From: Streptacidiphilus rugosus AM-16
GTDB taxonomy: Bacteria > Actinomycetota > Actinomycetes > Streptomycetales > Streptomycetaceae
Assembly (NCBI RefSeq): GCF_000744655.1
Contig: NZ_JQMJ01000004.1
Coordinates: 1,302,001-1,366,000 of the forward strand
Reading direction: 5' to 3'
DNA: 64,000 nucleotides
Made by a program: the position numbers and the translations under genes
In this document: piece by piece, positions 28,454-41,307 of the stretch
How the letters are laid out: every line of letters starts with the position of its first letter
Position numbering within the stretch: the first letter of the stretch is position 1
Notes under the pieces: generated by a model
Seen by the model: only the letters and a program-made list of their open reading frames with translations
Told to the model about the DNA's origin: nothing
The model's database searches: none

Positions 28454-28573
28454 TGTTCGGCGGCGTCCTACTCTCCCACAGGGTCCCCCCTGCAGTACCA
28501 TCGGCGCTGTGAGGCTTAGCTTCCGGGTTCGGGATGTAACCGGGCGTTTCCCTCACGCTATGACCACCGAAAC
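28454..28573 (-). rRNA. rrf: 5S ribosomal RNA
   Basis: Minus strand begins GTTTCGGTGGTCATAGCG and ends GGACGCCGCCGAAC, with GGTACTGCAGGGGGGACCC in between: the standard streptomycete 5S. Ends are accurate to a few bases. Confidence 0.95.
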
Positions 28574-28632
28574 ACGGTGAAACAAGCGGTGATCGCTGTC
28601 TCAGAACAGCACAGTGGACGCGTAGCAACTAT

Positions 28633-33485
<4,853 letters not shown>

Positions 33486-33591
33486 TGCTTTACATTCGCG
33501 TAGAGCGGTGCAGCACCTGCCGGAATGAGCAGGTCAGCACACAGCGTCCTCGCTGAAAATTTGTTCTCAAAAGTAACTGGCGTTGACTTTT

Positions 33592-33614
33592 GGCACGCTG
33601 TTGAGTTCTCAAGG
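33592..33614 (-). promoter_or_regulatory. rRNA leader box-A-like/processing element
   Basis: CCTTGAGAACTCAACAGCGT on the minus strand, the conserved leader sequence of actinobacterial rRNA operons, related to the copy in the 16S-23S spacer. Confidence 0.6.
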
Positions 33615-33677
33615 AACGGGGCGCTTTCCGCGCCGTCTTCCGTGTTTTCGTCCCGGTCGGCGCCGGGCACAAGGAAG

Positions 33678-33706
33678 AAGTTACATGGCCCGCTGCGGGC
33701 GAGCAA
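33678..33706 (-). promoter_or_regulatory. Candidate rRNA operon promoter
   Basis: On the minus strand TTGCTC (33701-33706), a 17-base spacer and TAACTT (33678-33683), about 190 bases before mature 16S. Streptomyces rRNA operons usually have several promoters; others may lie between here and 33850 but I could not assign them. Confidence 0.4.
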
Positions 33707-33909
33707 ATCGGCGCAGGTCACCCGAATGACGTAGAGTCTCATCAAGCGCGCAGTGGTCTAGACCTCTCGCGCGCGACCACCCGCTGCGAGGCACAGACTC
33801 GGGACCTTCGTACCCAAGTGTCCGTAGTTGCCATGATTTAGGCTGACTTCGACGTGCCGGCCCCACAGGCCGCGCGCCCTGGGTTCCGCCACTTAGGAGG
33901 CTCAAGACC

Positions 33910-34359
33910 ATGACGACCGTGACGTCCCCCCTGGCCGGCGAGGCCATCGGGCTCGCGAACGTGCCCGACCCCGTCTTCTCCGGCGCCATGGTCGGGCCGG
34001 GCACCGCGATCAAGCCGGCGGCCGGTCCCGGCGCTGCGGTCTCGCCCGTCGACGGAACCATCGTCTCCATGCACCCGCACGCGTTCGTCGTCCTCGACGA
34101 CCAGGGGCACGGCGTCCTCACCCACCTGGGCATCGACACCGTTCAGCTCAACGGCGAGGGCTTCGAACTGCTGGTGGAGAAGGGGGACACGGTCAAGCGC
34201 GGTCAGCCCGTGATCAGGTGGAACCCGACCGCGGTCGAGGCGGCAGGGAAGTCGTCCATCTGTCCGGTCGTCGCCCTGGAGGGCACGCCCGAGCAACTGT
34301 CGGAGGTCAGGGACAACGGGGCGGTCGCCGCCGGCGACGCGCTCTTCACCTGGCAGTAG
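33910..34359 (+). CDS. crr: PTS system glucose-type EIIA component
   Basis: 149 residues, a single IIA-Glc domain. The phosphoacceptor His corresponds to His72 in LTHLGIDTVQL, and the supporting catalytic His to His57 in HPHAFVV; their spacing equals that of E. coli His75/His90. It accepts phosphate from HPr and passes it to sugar-specific IIB domains; in Streptomyces, Crr with PtsI and PtsH serves N-acetylglucosamine and fructose uptake. AGGAGG lies 9 bases before the ATG. ptsI follows after 51 bases; ptsH is not in the window. Confidence 0.95.
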   Translation: MTTVTSPLAGEAIGLANVPDPVFSGAMVGPGTAIKPAAGPGAAVSPVDGTIVSMHPHAFVVLDDQGHGVLTHLGIDTVQLNGEGFELLVEKGDTVKRGQPVIRWNPTAVEAAGKSSICPVVALEGTPEQLSEVRDNGAVAAGDALFTWQ

Positions 34360-34410
34360 TTCAGCGATACACCAGACGTTCGACGGCGACTCAAAGCGGA
34401 GACCGGTGAG

Positions 34411-36096
34411 ATGACAGAGACCCTGCAGGGCGTGGGCGTCAGCCACGGCGTGGCGATCGGACAGGTGCGGCACATGGGCACCGCGGTGCTGGAGCCGGAG
34501 GCCAAGCAGATCCCCACCGGGGACGCCCCGCGCGAGCAGGCTCGGGCCAGGCAGGCGGTCGACGCCGTGGCCGCCGATCTCCAGGCGCGCGGGAACCTCG
34601 CCGGCGGCGAGGCGCAGGCCGTGCTCGAGGCCCAGGCGCTAATGGCGCAGGACCCCGAGCTGATGGCGGACGTCGAGCGGCGGATCGCCGTGGGCAGCAG
34701 CGCGGCGCGCGCCGTATACGACGCGTTCGCGGCCTACCGCGCGCTGCTCGCCGCGGCGGGCGACTACCTGGCGGGCCGGGTCGCCGACCTGGACGACGTG
34801 CGGAACCGGATCGTCGCCCGGCTGATGGGCGTGCCGATGCCGGGCGTCCCCGACAGCGACGAGCCCTACGTGCTCTTCGCCCGGGATCTGGCGCCCGCCG
34901 ACACGGCGCTGCTCGACCCGACGCTGGTGCTCGGCTTCGTGACCGAGGAGGGCGGGCCGACCAGCCACAGTGCCATCCTCGCCCGCGCGCTCGGCGTCCC
35001 TGCGGTCGTCGCGATGCCTGACGCCACCCGGATGGCCGAGGGCGTCGTCGTCGCCGTCGACGGCAGCACCGGCGAGGTCATCATCTCCCCCTCCGTGGAG
35101 ACGCAGGAGCAGCTGCGCGCCGAGGCGGCGGAGCGGAAGGCGGCGCTGGCGGCCTCGTCCGGTCCGGGGCAGACCTCGGACGGGCACCGGGTGCCGCTGC
35201 TGGCCAATGTCGGCGGTCCTGCGGACGTGCCCGCGGCGGTCGAGGCGGGGGCCGAGGGTGTCGGTCTCTTCCGTACCGAGTTCCTGTTCTTCGAAAAGCA
35301 CAGCCTCGACGACTCGAAGAAGGCGCCGTCCGAGGACGCGCAGGTCGAGGCGTACCGCAAGGTGCTGGAGGCCTTCCCCGAGGGTCGCGTGGTGGTGCGC
35401 GTGCTGGACGCGGGGGCCGACAAGCCGCTGGAGTTCCTCACTCCGGCGGACGAGCCGAATCCGGCGCTGGGCGTGCGGGGTCTGCGGTCGCTGCTGGAAC
35501 ATCCCGAGGTGCTGCGGACCCAGTTGCGCGCGCTGGCCCGTGCGTCCGAGGGGCTGCCGGTCTATCTGGAGGTCATGGCCCCGATGGTGGCCGACCGCCA
35601 GGACGCGAAGGCGTTCGCGGACGCGTGCCGTGAGGCGGGTCTGCGGGCGAAGTTCGGCGCGATGGTGGAGATCCCCTCCGCCGCGCTGCGGGCCAGGTCG
35701 ATCCTCCAGGAGGTCGAGTTCCTGTCGCTGGGCACCAACGACCTGGCGCAGTACACCTTCGCGGCGGACCGCCAGGTGGGCGCGGTGGCGCGGCTGCAGG
35801 ACCCGTGGCAGCCGGCCTTGCTGGACCTGATCGCGATGTCGGCCGAGGCGGCGAGGGCGACGGGCAAGAGCTGCGGTGTCTGCGGCGAGGCGGCGTCCGA
35901 CCCGGTGCTGGCGTGCGTGCTGACGGGTCTCGGCGTGACCAGCCTGTCCATGGGCGCGGCGTCGATCCCCTATGTGCGGTCGAAGCTGTCGAAGGTGACG
36001 CTGGCGCAGTGCGAGCGCGCGGCGGCCGCGGCGCGCGCCACCGACAACGCGGCGGACGCGCGGGCGGCGGCGAATCAGGTCCTGTCCGGCGAGTGA
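34411..36096 (+). CDS. ptsI: Phosphoenolpyruvate-protein phosphotransferase (PTS enzyme I)
   Basis: 561 residues, full length. The N-terminal HPr-binding and swivelling domains carry the active-site His186 in GGPTSHSAILARALGVPA. The C-terminal PEP-binding barrel shows GVGLFRTEFLF, EFLSLGTNDLAQYTFAADR and Cys491 in SCGVCGEAASDP. It transfers phosphate from PEP to HPr, the first PTS step in the cytoplasm. Probably cotranscribed with crr. Its last 22 bases overlap the 3' end of the convergent EamA gene. Confidence 0.97.
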   Translation: MTETLQGVGVSHGVAIGQVRHMGTAVLEPEAKQIPTGDAPREQARARQAVDAVAADLQARGNLAGGEAQAVLEAQALMAQDPELMADVERRIAVGSSAARAVYDAFAAYRALLAAAGDYLAGRVADLDDVRNRIVARLMGVPMPGVPDSDEPYVLFARDLAPADTALLDPTLVLGFVTEEGGPTSHSAILARALGVPAVVAMPDATRMAEGVVVAVDGSTGEVIISPSVETQEQLRAEAAERKAALAASSGPGQTSDGHRVPLLANVGGPADVPAAVEAGAEGVGLFRTEFLFFEKHSLDDSKKAPSEDAQVEAYRKVLEAFPEGRVVVRVLDAGADKPLEFLTPADEPNPALGVRGLRSLLEHPEVLRTQLRALARASEGLPVYLEVMAPMVADRQDAKAFADACREAGLRAKFGAMVEIPSAALRARSILQEVEFLSLGTNDLAQYTFAADRQVGAVARLQDPWQPALLDLIAMSAEAARATGKSCGVCGEAASDPVLACVLTGLGVTSLSMGAASIPYVRSKLSKVTLAQCERAAAAARATDNAADARAAANQVLSGE

Positions 36097-37112
36097 TCGG
36101 CGCGCGTGGTCAGCGGGCCCTCGTCCTTCGGGACGGGGGCCCGCTTCGTTGCGGACTCGGTGCTCACCACCACGAAGACTCCGGCGACGACGACGGCCCC
36201 GCCGACCGCGATGGACCAGGTGACGGGTTCGGAGAGGATCAGCCAGCCGAGGGCGACGGCGACGACGGGGTTGACGTAGGCGTAGGTGGCGACGAGGGAG
36301 AGCGGGGCCTTCTGCAGCAGCCAGGCGAAAGCGCTGAAGGCGACCAGGGAGCCGAAGACGACGAGGTAGGCCAGGGCGAGCCAGGAGTGGACGCTGACCG
36401 CGCCCGGGTTCAGGTGCTCGCCGCGGAACAGGCCGATGCCGAGGTCGCCGAGGCCGCCCGCGATCATCTCGTAGGCGCTGGCGGTGAAGGGGTTGGCGGG
36501 CATCGGCAGCCGTGAGGAGAGGAAGGAGCCGACGGACCAGAGCAGCGCGGCGGCGAGCACGGCGACGACGCCAGCGAACTGGACCGTCCCCGAGCTGCCG
36601 GGCAGCGTGAGCACCACGAGCCCGGCGAAGCCGAGCAACACGCCGGCGAAGGTCGCGGTGCGGGGCCGGTCGCCGAAGAGGGCGCGCAGCACGATGACCC
36701 AGAGGGGGACGCTGGCGACGAGCAGGGCGGCCAGGCCGGAGGGGATCCGGGTCTCGGCGAGGACGACGAGGCCGTTTCCGCCGACCAGGAGCAGCAGGCC
36801 GACCAGGACGGCAGAGGCGAGTCTGCGCCGGTCGACGCGCAGGGCGTCCGGGCCGAAGCGCCAGGCGACGATGCCGACGAGGAGCAGGCCCGCGGTGACG
36901 AAGCGGAGGGCGGCGGAGAGGAACGGGGGCATCGTCTCGACCACGATGCGGATGGCGAGGTAGGTCGAGCCCCAGACCACGTACACGATGGTCAGTGCGG
37001 TCCACAGGAGCGTCTGCGGGCTTCGGGCGGTCGCGGCGGCGGGGCCGGCCGGGGTCTCCGGGGCGTCCGGGGCGGAGCTGCCGGTCGTGACCGGGACCGC
37101 GCGACGTGTCAT
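36075..37112 (-). CDS. EamA/DMT-family transporter
   Basis: 345 residues, ten hydrophobic segments forming two EamA repeats. YVVWGSTYLAIRIVVETMPP followed by FLSAALRFVTAG is the classic start of the first repeat (about 42-72), and the second includes VGSFLSSRLPMPANPFTASAYEM and PLSLVATYAYVNPVVAVALGWL. Such drug/metabolite exporters move amino acids, amines or toxins; the substrate is unknown. Ribosome site GAGAGGGA before the ATG at 37112; the frame is open 25 codons further up without family similarity. Confidence 0.92.
   Translation of the reverse strand: MTRRAVPVTTGSSAPDAPETPAGPAAATARSPQTLLWTALTIVYVVWGSTYLAIRIVVETMPPFLSAALRFVTAGLLLVGIVAWRFGPDALRVDRRRLASAVLVGLLLLVGGNGLVVLAETRIPSGLAALLVASVPLWVIVLRALFGDRPRTATFAGVLLGFAGLVVLTLPGSSGTVQFAGVVAVLAAALLWSVGSFLSSRLPMPANPFTASAYEMIAGGLGDLGIGLFRGEHLNPGAVSVHSWLALAYLVVFGSLVAFSAFAWLLQKAPLSLVATYAYVNPVVAVALGWLILSEPVTWSIAVGGAVVVAGVFVVVSTESATKRAPVPKDEGPLTTRADHSPDRT
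36112..36145 (+). terminator. Terminator hairpin of crr-ptsI inside the EamA 3' coding end
   Basis: AGCGGGCCC-TCGTCC, tetraloop TTCG, GGACG-GGGGCCCGCT; a 15-bp GC stem 15 bases after the ptsI stop. On the other strand it encodes the tail of the EamA protein. Confidence 0.65.
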
Positions 37113-37259
37113 GGGTGTCCCTCTCTTACGTGCCTGTACAGCCATCCTTCCGCACCCGGCACTCGGGACGCCAGATGGAGAACGCAACCGTCTTGGATGA
37201 TGGGACGAGGTTTCTCAAGGAACGAGACATGATCTAACGTCAGCGGCAGGGAGGCTGAC

Positions 37260-38068
37260 ATGACCGATCATCAGAACCACTACACCCACGGATTCCACGC
37301 TTCGGTACTGCGCTCGCACCGGTGGCGGACGGTGGAGAACTCCGCCGCGTACCTGCTGCCGGAGCTGAAGCCGGGCCAGGACGTGCTGGACGTCGGCTGC
37401 GGGCCGGGGACGATCACGGCGGGGCTGGCCGAACGCGTGGGGCCGGGCGGGTGACGGCCGTGGACCGTTCGGCCGAGGTGCTGGCCGAGGCGGCGGCCGC
37501 GGTGCCGGAGGCGGCCGGCGTGCGCTTCGAGACGGCGGACGTGCACGCGCTGCCGTTCCCGGACGACTCGTTCGACGTCGTGCACGCGCACCAGGTGCTG
37601 CAACACGTGGCGGACCCGGTCCAGGCGCTGCGCGAGATGCGCCGCGTCTGCCGGCCGGGCGGTGTGGTGGCCGCGCGCGACTCGGACTACGCGGGCTTCG
37701 TCTGGTTCCCGCTACTGCCGGAGCTGGACGAGTGGAACGCGCTGTACCACCGGGTCGCGCGCGCCAACCACGGCGAACCCGACGCGGGCCGGATGCTGCG
37801 CGCCTGGGCCCTGGACGCCGGCTTCGCCGACGGTCGGATCGAGGCGGGCTCGTCCACCTGGTGCTTCGCCGACCAGGAGGACCGCGCGTGGTGGGGCGGG
37901 ATGTGGGCGGAGCGCATCCTCTCCTCCGGCATCGCCGAACAGGCGGTGGCGGAGGGCTTCGCCACCCGCGCGGACCTGGAGCGGATCAGCGCGGGGTGGC
38001 GGAGCTGGGCGGCCGACGGCCGTGGCTGGCTGAGCGTCCTGCACGGCGAGGTGCTGTGCCGGGCCTGA
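37260..38068 (+). pseudogene. Class I SAM-dependent methyltransferase, frameshifted (one base missing)
   Basis: Two reading frames together make one methyltransferase. The ATG frame gives HQNHYTHGFHASVLRSHRWR and the SAM motif DVLDVGCGPGTITAGLAER, then stops at 37452-37454 (VGPGG, stop). The next frame continues with VTAVDRSAEVLAEAAAAVPE, ADVHALPFPDDSFDVVHAHQVLQH and LREMRRVCRPGGVVAARDSDY to 38068. Adding one G in the GGG at about 37449-37451 joins them without loss (GPGG-VTAVD). Total length is one base short of a multiple of three. AGGGAGG precedes the ATG. All other motifs are intact, so either the mutation is very recent or it is a sequencing error. Substrate unknown. Confidence 0.85.
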
Positions 38069-38092
38069 CCGGCCGCCGACCTCGGGCCGCCG

Positions 38093-39124
38093 CTACCGGG
38101 TGACCTCGAAGGACAGGTGCGCGGACAGGGCGCCGAGGAAGTCGCCGGCGTCGAAGATCTCGCCGGCGGAGGCGACGCCGACCGTCCTGGTCCGTCCGTC
38201 GAGGATGCGGGCCACCGCCTCGACCGCGAGCGGCGCGCTGACGGCGTAGATGTCCTGGCCCCTGGCCACCGCCCGCCGCTCGACGCCGCCGGAGCGGACC
38301 AGGACGTCGACGAGGTAGGTCTGCGCGGACCGGCCGGCCGCGTCGACCGCCGTCGGCGCGGGCGTGTCGGGGGCGGAGAGATCCCTGGCCGCCTCGACCG
38401 TCATGTAGCAGCGCAGCTCGGGGACGGAGAAGTGGTGCGGGATGGTGACGGCGTCGGCCATGGTGAAGTCGCCGACGACGGCCCGCTCCCCCATCGGCGC
38501 GGGGAAGGTCCACCGCAGGGCGGGCAGTTCGTCCGTGTGGTACCGCAGCTCCCCGCCGCTGTGGCGGACGCGCCGGCCTGCGCGCCGGTCGTGGGAGACC
38601 TTGCCCGCGGCGCGGGTGCCCTCGGTGGGGTGCCAGCTGTTCAGACCGTAGGCGACGTGCACCTCGTCGGCCGCGGTCCAGTCGCCCATCGCCGCGGTGG
38701 CCAGCAGGTCGCCGAGTCCGCCGTAGAAGGCCATCGCGGGAACGACGGCCACCCCGGCGACGCGGGCGCGGTCCGCGAACTTCGTGAAGGTGTCGACGTT
38801 GGCCTCGATCTCGGCGGCCACGTCGACGTACGGGACGCCGGCCCGCAGCGCCGCCTCGATGACCGGGCCGGCCGTCGCGGCGAACGGGCCGGCGCAGTTG
38901 ATCACGGCGGCCGCGCCGGCCAGGGCGCGGTCGAGCGAGGCCGGGTCGTCGACCGAGGCGGGGCGGACCGCCGGCTCGGGGTCGGTCGCCGCCAGCGCCT
39001 TGAGCTTCTCCGGGTCGCGGCCGGAGAGCACGGGCAGGAACCCGCGCTCCCTCAGCTCCGCGACCACGAAGCGTCCGGTGTGCCCGTACGCGCCGAAGAC
39101 CGTCACCGTCTGTGCCGTACTCAT
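38093..39124 (-). CDS. Saccharopine dehydrogenase-like NAD(P)-binding protein
   Basis: 343 residues. N-terminal Rossmann fold with TVTVFGAYGHTGRFVVAELRERG (about 6-28), VLSGRDPEKLKAL, and VINCAGPFAATAGPVIEAALRAGVPYVDVAAE (about 75-106), as in trans-acting enoyl reductases and saccharopine dehydrogenase-like proteins. The C-terminal part holds RSAQTYLVDVLVRSGG. Likely an NAD(P)-dependent oxidoreductase or a lipid-linked reductase; the exact reaction is not visible. GGGGGAGC stands before the ATG at 39124. No partner gene identifies a pathway. Confidence 0.87.
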   Translation of the reverse strand: MSTAQTVTVFGAYGHTGRFVVAELRERGFLPVLSGRDPEKLKALAATDPEPAVRPASVDDPASLDRALAGAAAVINCAGPFAATAGPVIEAALRAGVPYVDVAAEIEANVDTFTKFADRARVAGVAVVPAMAFYGGLGDLLATAAMGDWTAADEVHVAYGLNSWHPTEGTRAAGKVSHDRRAGRRVRHSGGELRYHTDELPALRWTFPAPMGERAVVGDFTMADAVTIPHHFSVPELRCYMTVEAARDLSAPDTPAPTAVDAAGRSAQTYLVDVLVRSGGVERRAVARGQDIYAVSAPLAVEAVARILDGRTRTVGVASAGEIFDAGDFLGALSAHLSFEVTR

Positions 39125-39225
39125 GAGTTGCTCCCCCGCATCCCGCATGCGTCGTACCCGGATGATCGACTTCGGTCATCCTGGCAGGGCTGACGCCCCG
39201 ACACCAGGGCGACGCGGGAGAGCGG

Positions 39226-41199
39226 TCAGCGCCGGTACTGCTCGAAGGCCCGCAGCGCCTCGGGGTCGTCGATCGAGCCGGGGTTCACCGCCTTCGCCAG
39301 CGGGGTGCCGGCCAGGATCCGCTTGACCGGCACCTCGATGCGCTTGCCGGTCAGCGTGTGAGGCAGCGCCGGCACGGCGATGACCTCGTCGGGCACGTGG
39401 CGCGGCGACAACTGCGTGCGCAGGGCGTCGCGGACGGCCGCCCGCAGCTCGTCGTCGAGCTCGGCGCCCTCGGCCAGCACCACGAACAGCGGCATCCAGT
39501 AGCCGCCCTCGGGCTCCTCCAGGCCGATGACCAGGGACTCCTTGATCTGCGGCAGCCGCTCGACGACCTCGTAGATGTCGGCGGAGCCCATCCGGACGCC
39601 CTGGCGGTTGAGCGTGGAGTCGGAGCGGCCGTGGATGACGACGGAGCCGCGCTCGGTGACCGTGATCCAGTCCCCGTGACGCCAGACGCCGGGGAACATC
39701 TCGAAGTAGCTCTCCCGGTACCTGGCGTCCTCGGGGTCGTTCCAGAAGCGGATCGGCATGGAGGGGATCGGCTTGGTGACGACCAGTTCGCCGACCTCGT
39801 CGACGACCGGCTTGCCGCTCGCGTCCCAGGCCTCGACGGCCGCGGCCAGGCTCGGGGCCTGGATCTCGCCGAGGTGCACCGGCAGGGTCGGGACACCGCC
39901 GACGAAGCAGCTGCACACGTCGGTGCCGCCGCTGACGGAGGCCAGCCAGACGTCGGGGCTGATCTCGTCGTAGATCCAGCGGAAGCCGTCGGGCGGCAGC
40001 GGCGAACCGGTCGTGCCGATGGCGCGCAGCCGGGAGAGGTCGAGGTCGCGGCCCGGGTGCACCTCGGCCTTCTTGCAGGCCATGACGTAGGCCGCGGAGG
40101 TGCCGTAGACGGTGACGCCGGCCTCGGCGGCGATGCGCCACTGAGCGTCGGCCGCCGGGTAGCCGGGGCTGCCGTCGTAGGTGACGATGCTCGCGCCCAC
40201 CAGCAGGCCGGCGAGCAGGAAGTTCCACATCATCCAGCCGGTGGAGGTGTACCAGAAGAACCGGTCGCCGGGGCCGAGGTCGAGGTGGAGTCCGGCCTGC
40301 TTGAGGTGCTCGACGGTGATGCCGCCGTGGCTCTGCACGATGGCCTTGGGCAGGCCGGTGGTGCCGGAGGAGTAGAGCACCCACAGGGGGTGGTCGAAGG
40401 GCAGCTGCTCGAAGACCGGCACGGCGGGCGCGGCCGTCAGCGCCTCCCACTCCAGCGCCCCCTCGGGGGCCTCGCTGCCGAGCAGCGGGATGTGGACGAC
40501 ATGGCGCAGCGTCGGCAGCTCGCGGCGCAGTTCGGCGACGACCTCGGCCCGGTCGTGCTGCTTGCCGCCGTAGCGGTAGCCGTCGACGGCGAAGAGCAGC
40601 ACCGGCTCGATCTGCTGGAAGCGGTCCAGCACGCTGCGCGCGCCGAAATCGGGCGCGCAGGAGGTCCAGATCGCGCCGACGGCGGCGGTGGCCAGCAGCG
40701 CGACGGCGGCCTGGGGCACGTTGGGCAGGTAGGCGCTGACGCGGTCGCCGGGGCCGACGCCGAGGCGGCGCAGCTCGGCCGCGAGGGAGCCGACCTGGCG
40801 GCGCAGCTCGGACCAGGTGGTGACGCGGGGGGTGGGGCTGCTCTCGTCGACGTGCAGGATGGCCGGGGTGTCGGCGTTCTGCGGGTCCTCGCCGTGCCGC
40901 AGCACGTGCTGGGCGTAGTTGAGCCGCGCGCCGGGGAACCAGCTCGCGCCGGGCATCGAGGCGTCCGCGAGGACCGCGGTCGGCGGGGTGGAGAAGCGCA
41001 CGTCGTACCACTGGGTCAGGGCCGACCAGAAGTCGTCCAGGTGCTCGACGGACCAGCGGTGGAAAGGGGCGTACTCGCCCGCGACGGCCTTGGGCGCGCC
41101 GTAGTACTCGGCGGCGAAGCGCTGGAAGGCGGCGAGCCGGGAGGCGGCGGCCCGCTCGGGGTCGGGCGTCCACAGGGGTGCGGTCTGTTCGCTGCTCAT
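39226..41199 (-). CDS. Acetoacetate-CoA ligase (acetoacetyl-CoA synthetase)
   Basis: 657 residues, typical length. ANL-superfamily adenylating enzyme: P-loop YSSGTTGLPKAIVQSHGG (about 281-298), FFWYTSTGWMMWNFLLAGLL, the A5-type region SGGTDVCSCFVGGVPTLP, the hinge HGRSDSTLNRQGVRMG, and the catalytic lysine region LTGKRIEVPVKRIL. The N-terminal WTPDPERAAASRLAAFQRFA and AVGAIWTSCAPDFG are characteristic of the acetoacetate enzyme rather than acetyl-CoA synthetase. It activates acetoacetate with ATP and CoA for ketone-body or polyhydroxybutyrate-type metabolism. ATG at 41199. Confidence 0.94.
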   Translation of the reverse strand: MSSEQTAPLWTPDPERAAASRLAAFQRFAAEYYGAPKAVAGEYAPFHRWSVEHLDDFWSALTQWYDVRFSTPPTAVLADASMPGASWFPGARLNYAQHVLRHGEDPQNADTPAILHVDESSPTPRVTTWSELRRQVGSLAAELRRLGVGPGDRVSAYLPNVPQAAVALLATAAVGAIWTSCAPDFGARSVLDRFQQIEPVLLFAVDGYRYGGKQHDRAEVVAELRRELPTLRHVVHIPLLGSEAPEGALEWEALTAAPAVPVFEQLPFDHPLWVLYSSGTTGLPKAIVQSHGGITVEHLKQAGLHLDLGPGDRFFWYTSTGWMMWNFLLAGLLVGASIVTYDGSPGYPAADAQWRIAAEAGVTVYGTSAAYVMACKKAEVHPGRDLDLSRLRAIGTTGSPLPPDGFRWIYDEISPDVWLASVSGGTDVCSCFVGGVPTLPVHLGEIQAPSLAAAVEAWDASGKPVVDEVGELVVTKPIPSMPIRFWNDPEDARYRESYFEMFPGVWRHGDWITVTERGSVVIHGRSDSTLNRQGVRMGSADIYEVVERLPQIKESLVIGLEEPEGGYWMPLFVVLAEGAELDDELRAAVRDALRTQLSPRHVPDEVIAVPALPHTLTGKRIEVPVKRILAGTPLAKAVNPGSIDDPEALRAFEQYRR

Positions 41200-41307
41200 G
41201 CGCGGTGCTGGCCTCCGGTTCAGGCGCACCCGCACGTCGATGGGCGGGTGGGAACGCCTGTGCAGAATCTGCCACGAATCCGGGGGGACGCGCCAGAGAG
41301 AGCTCTT

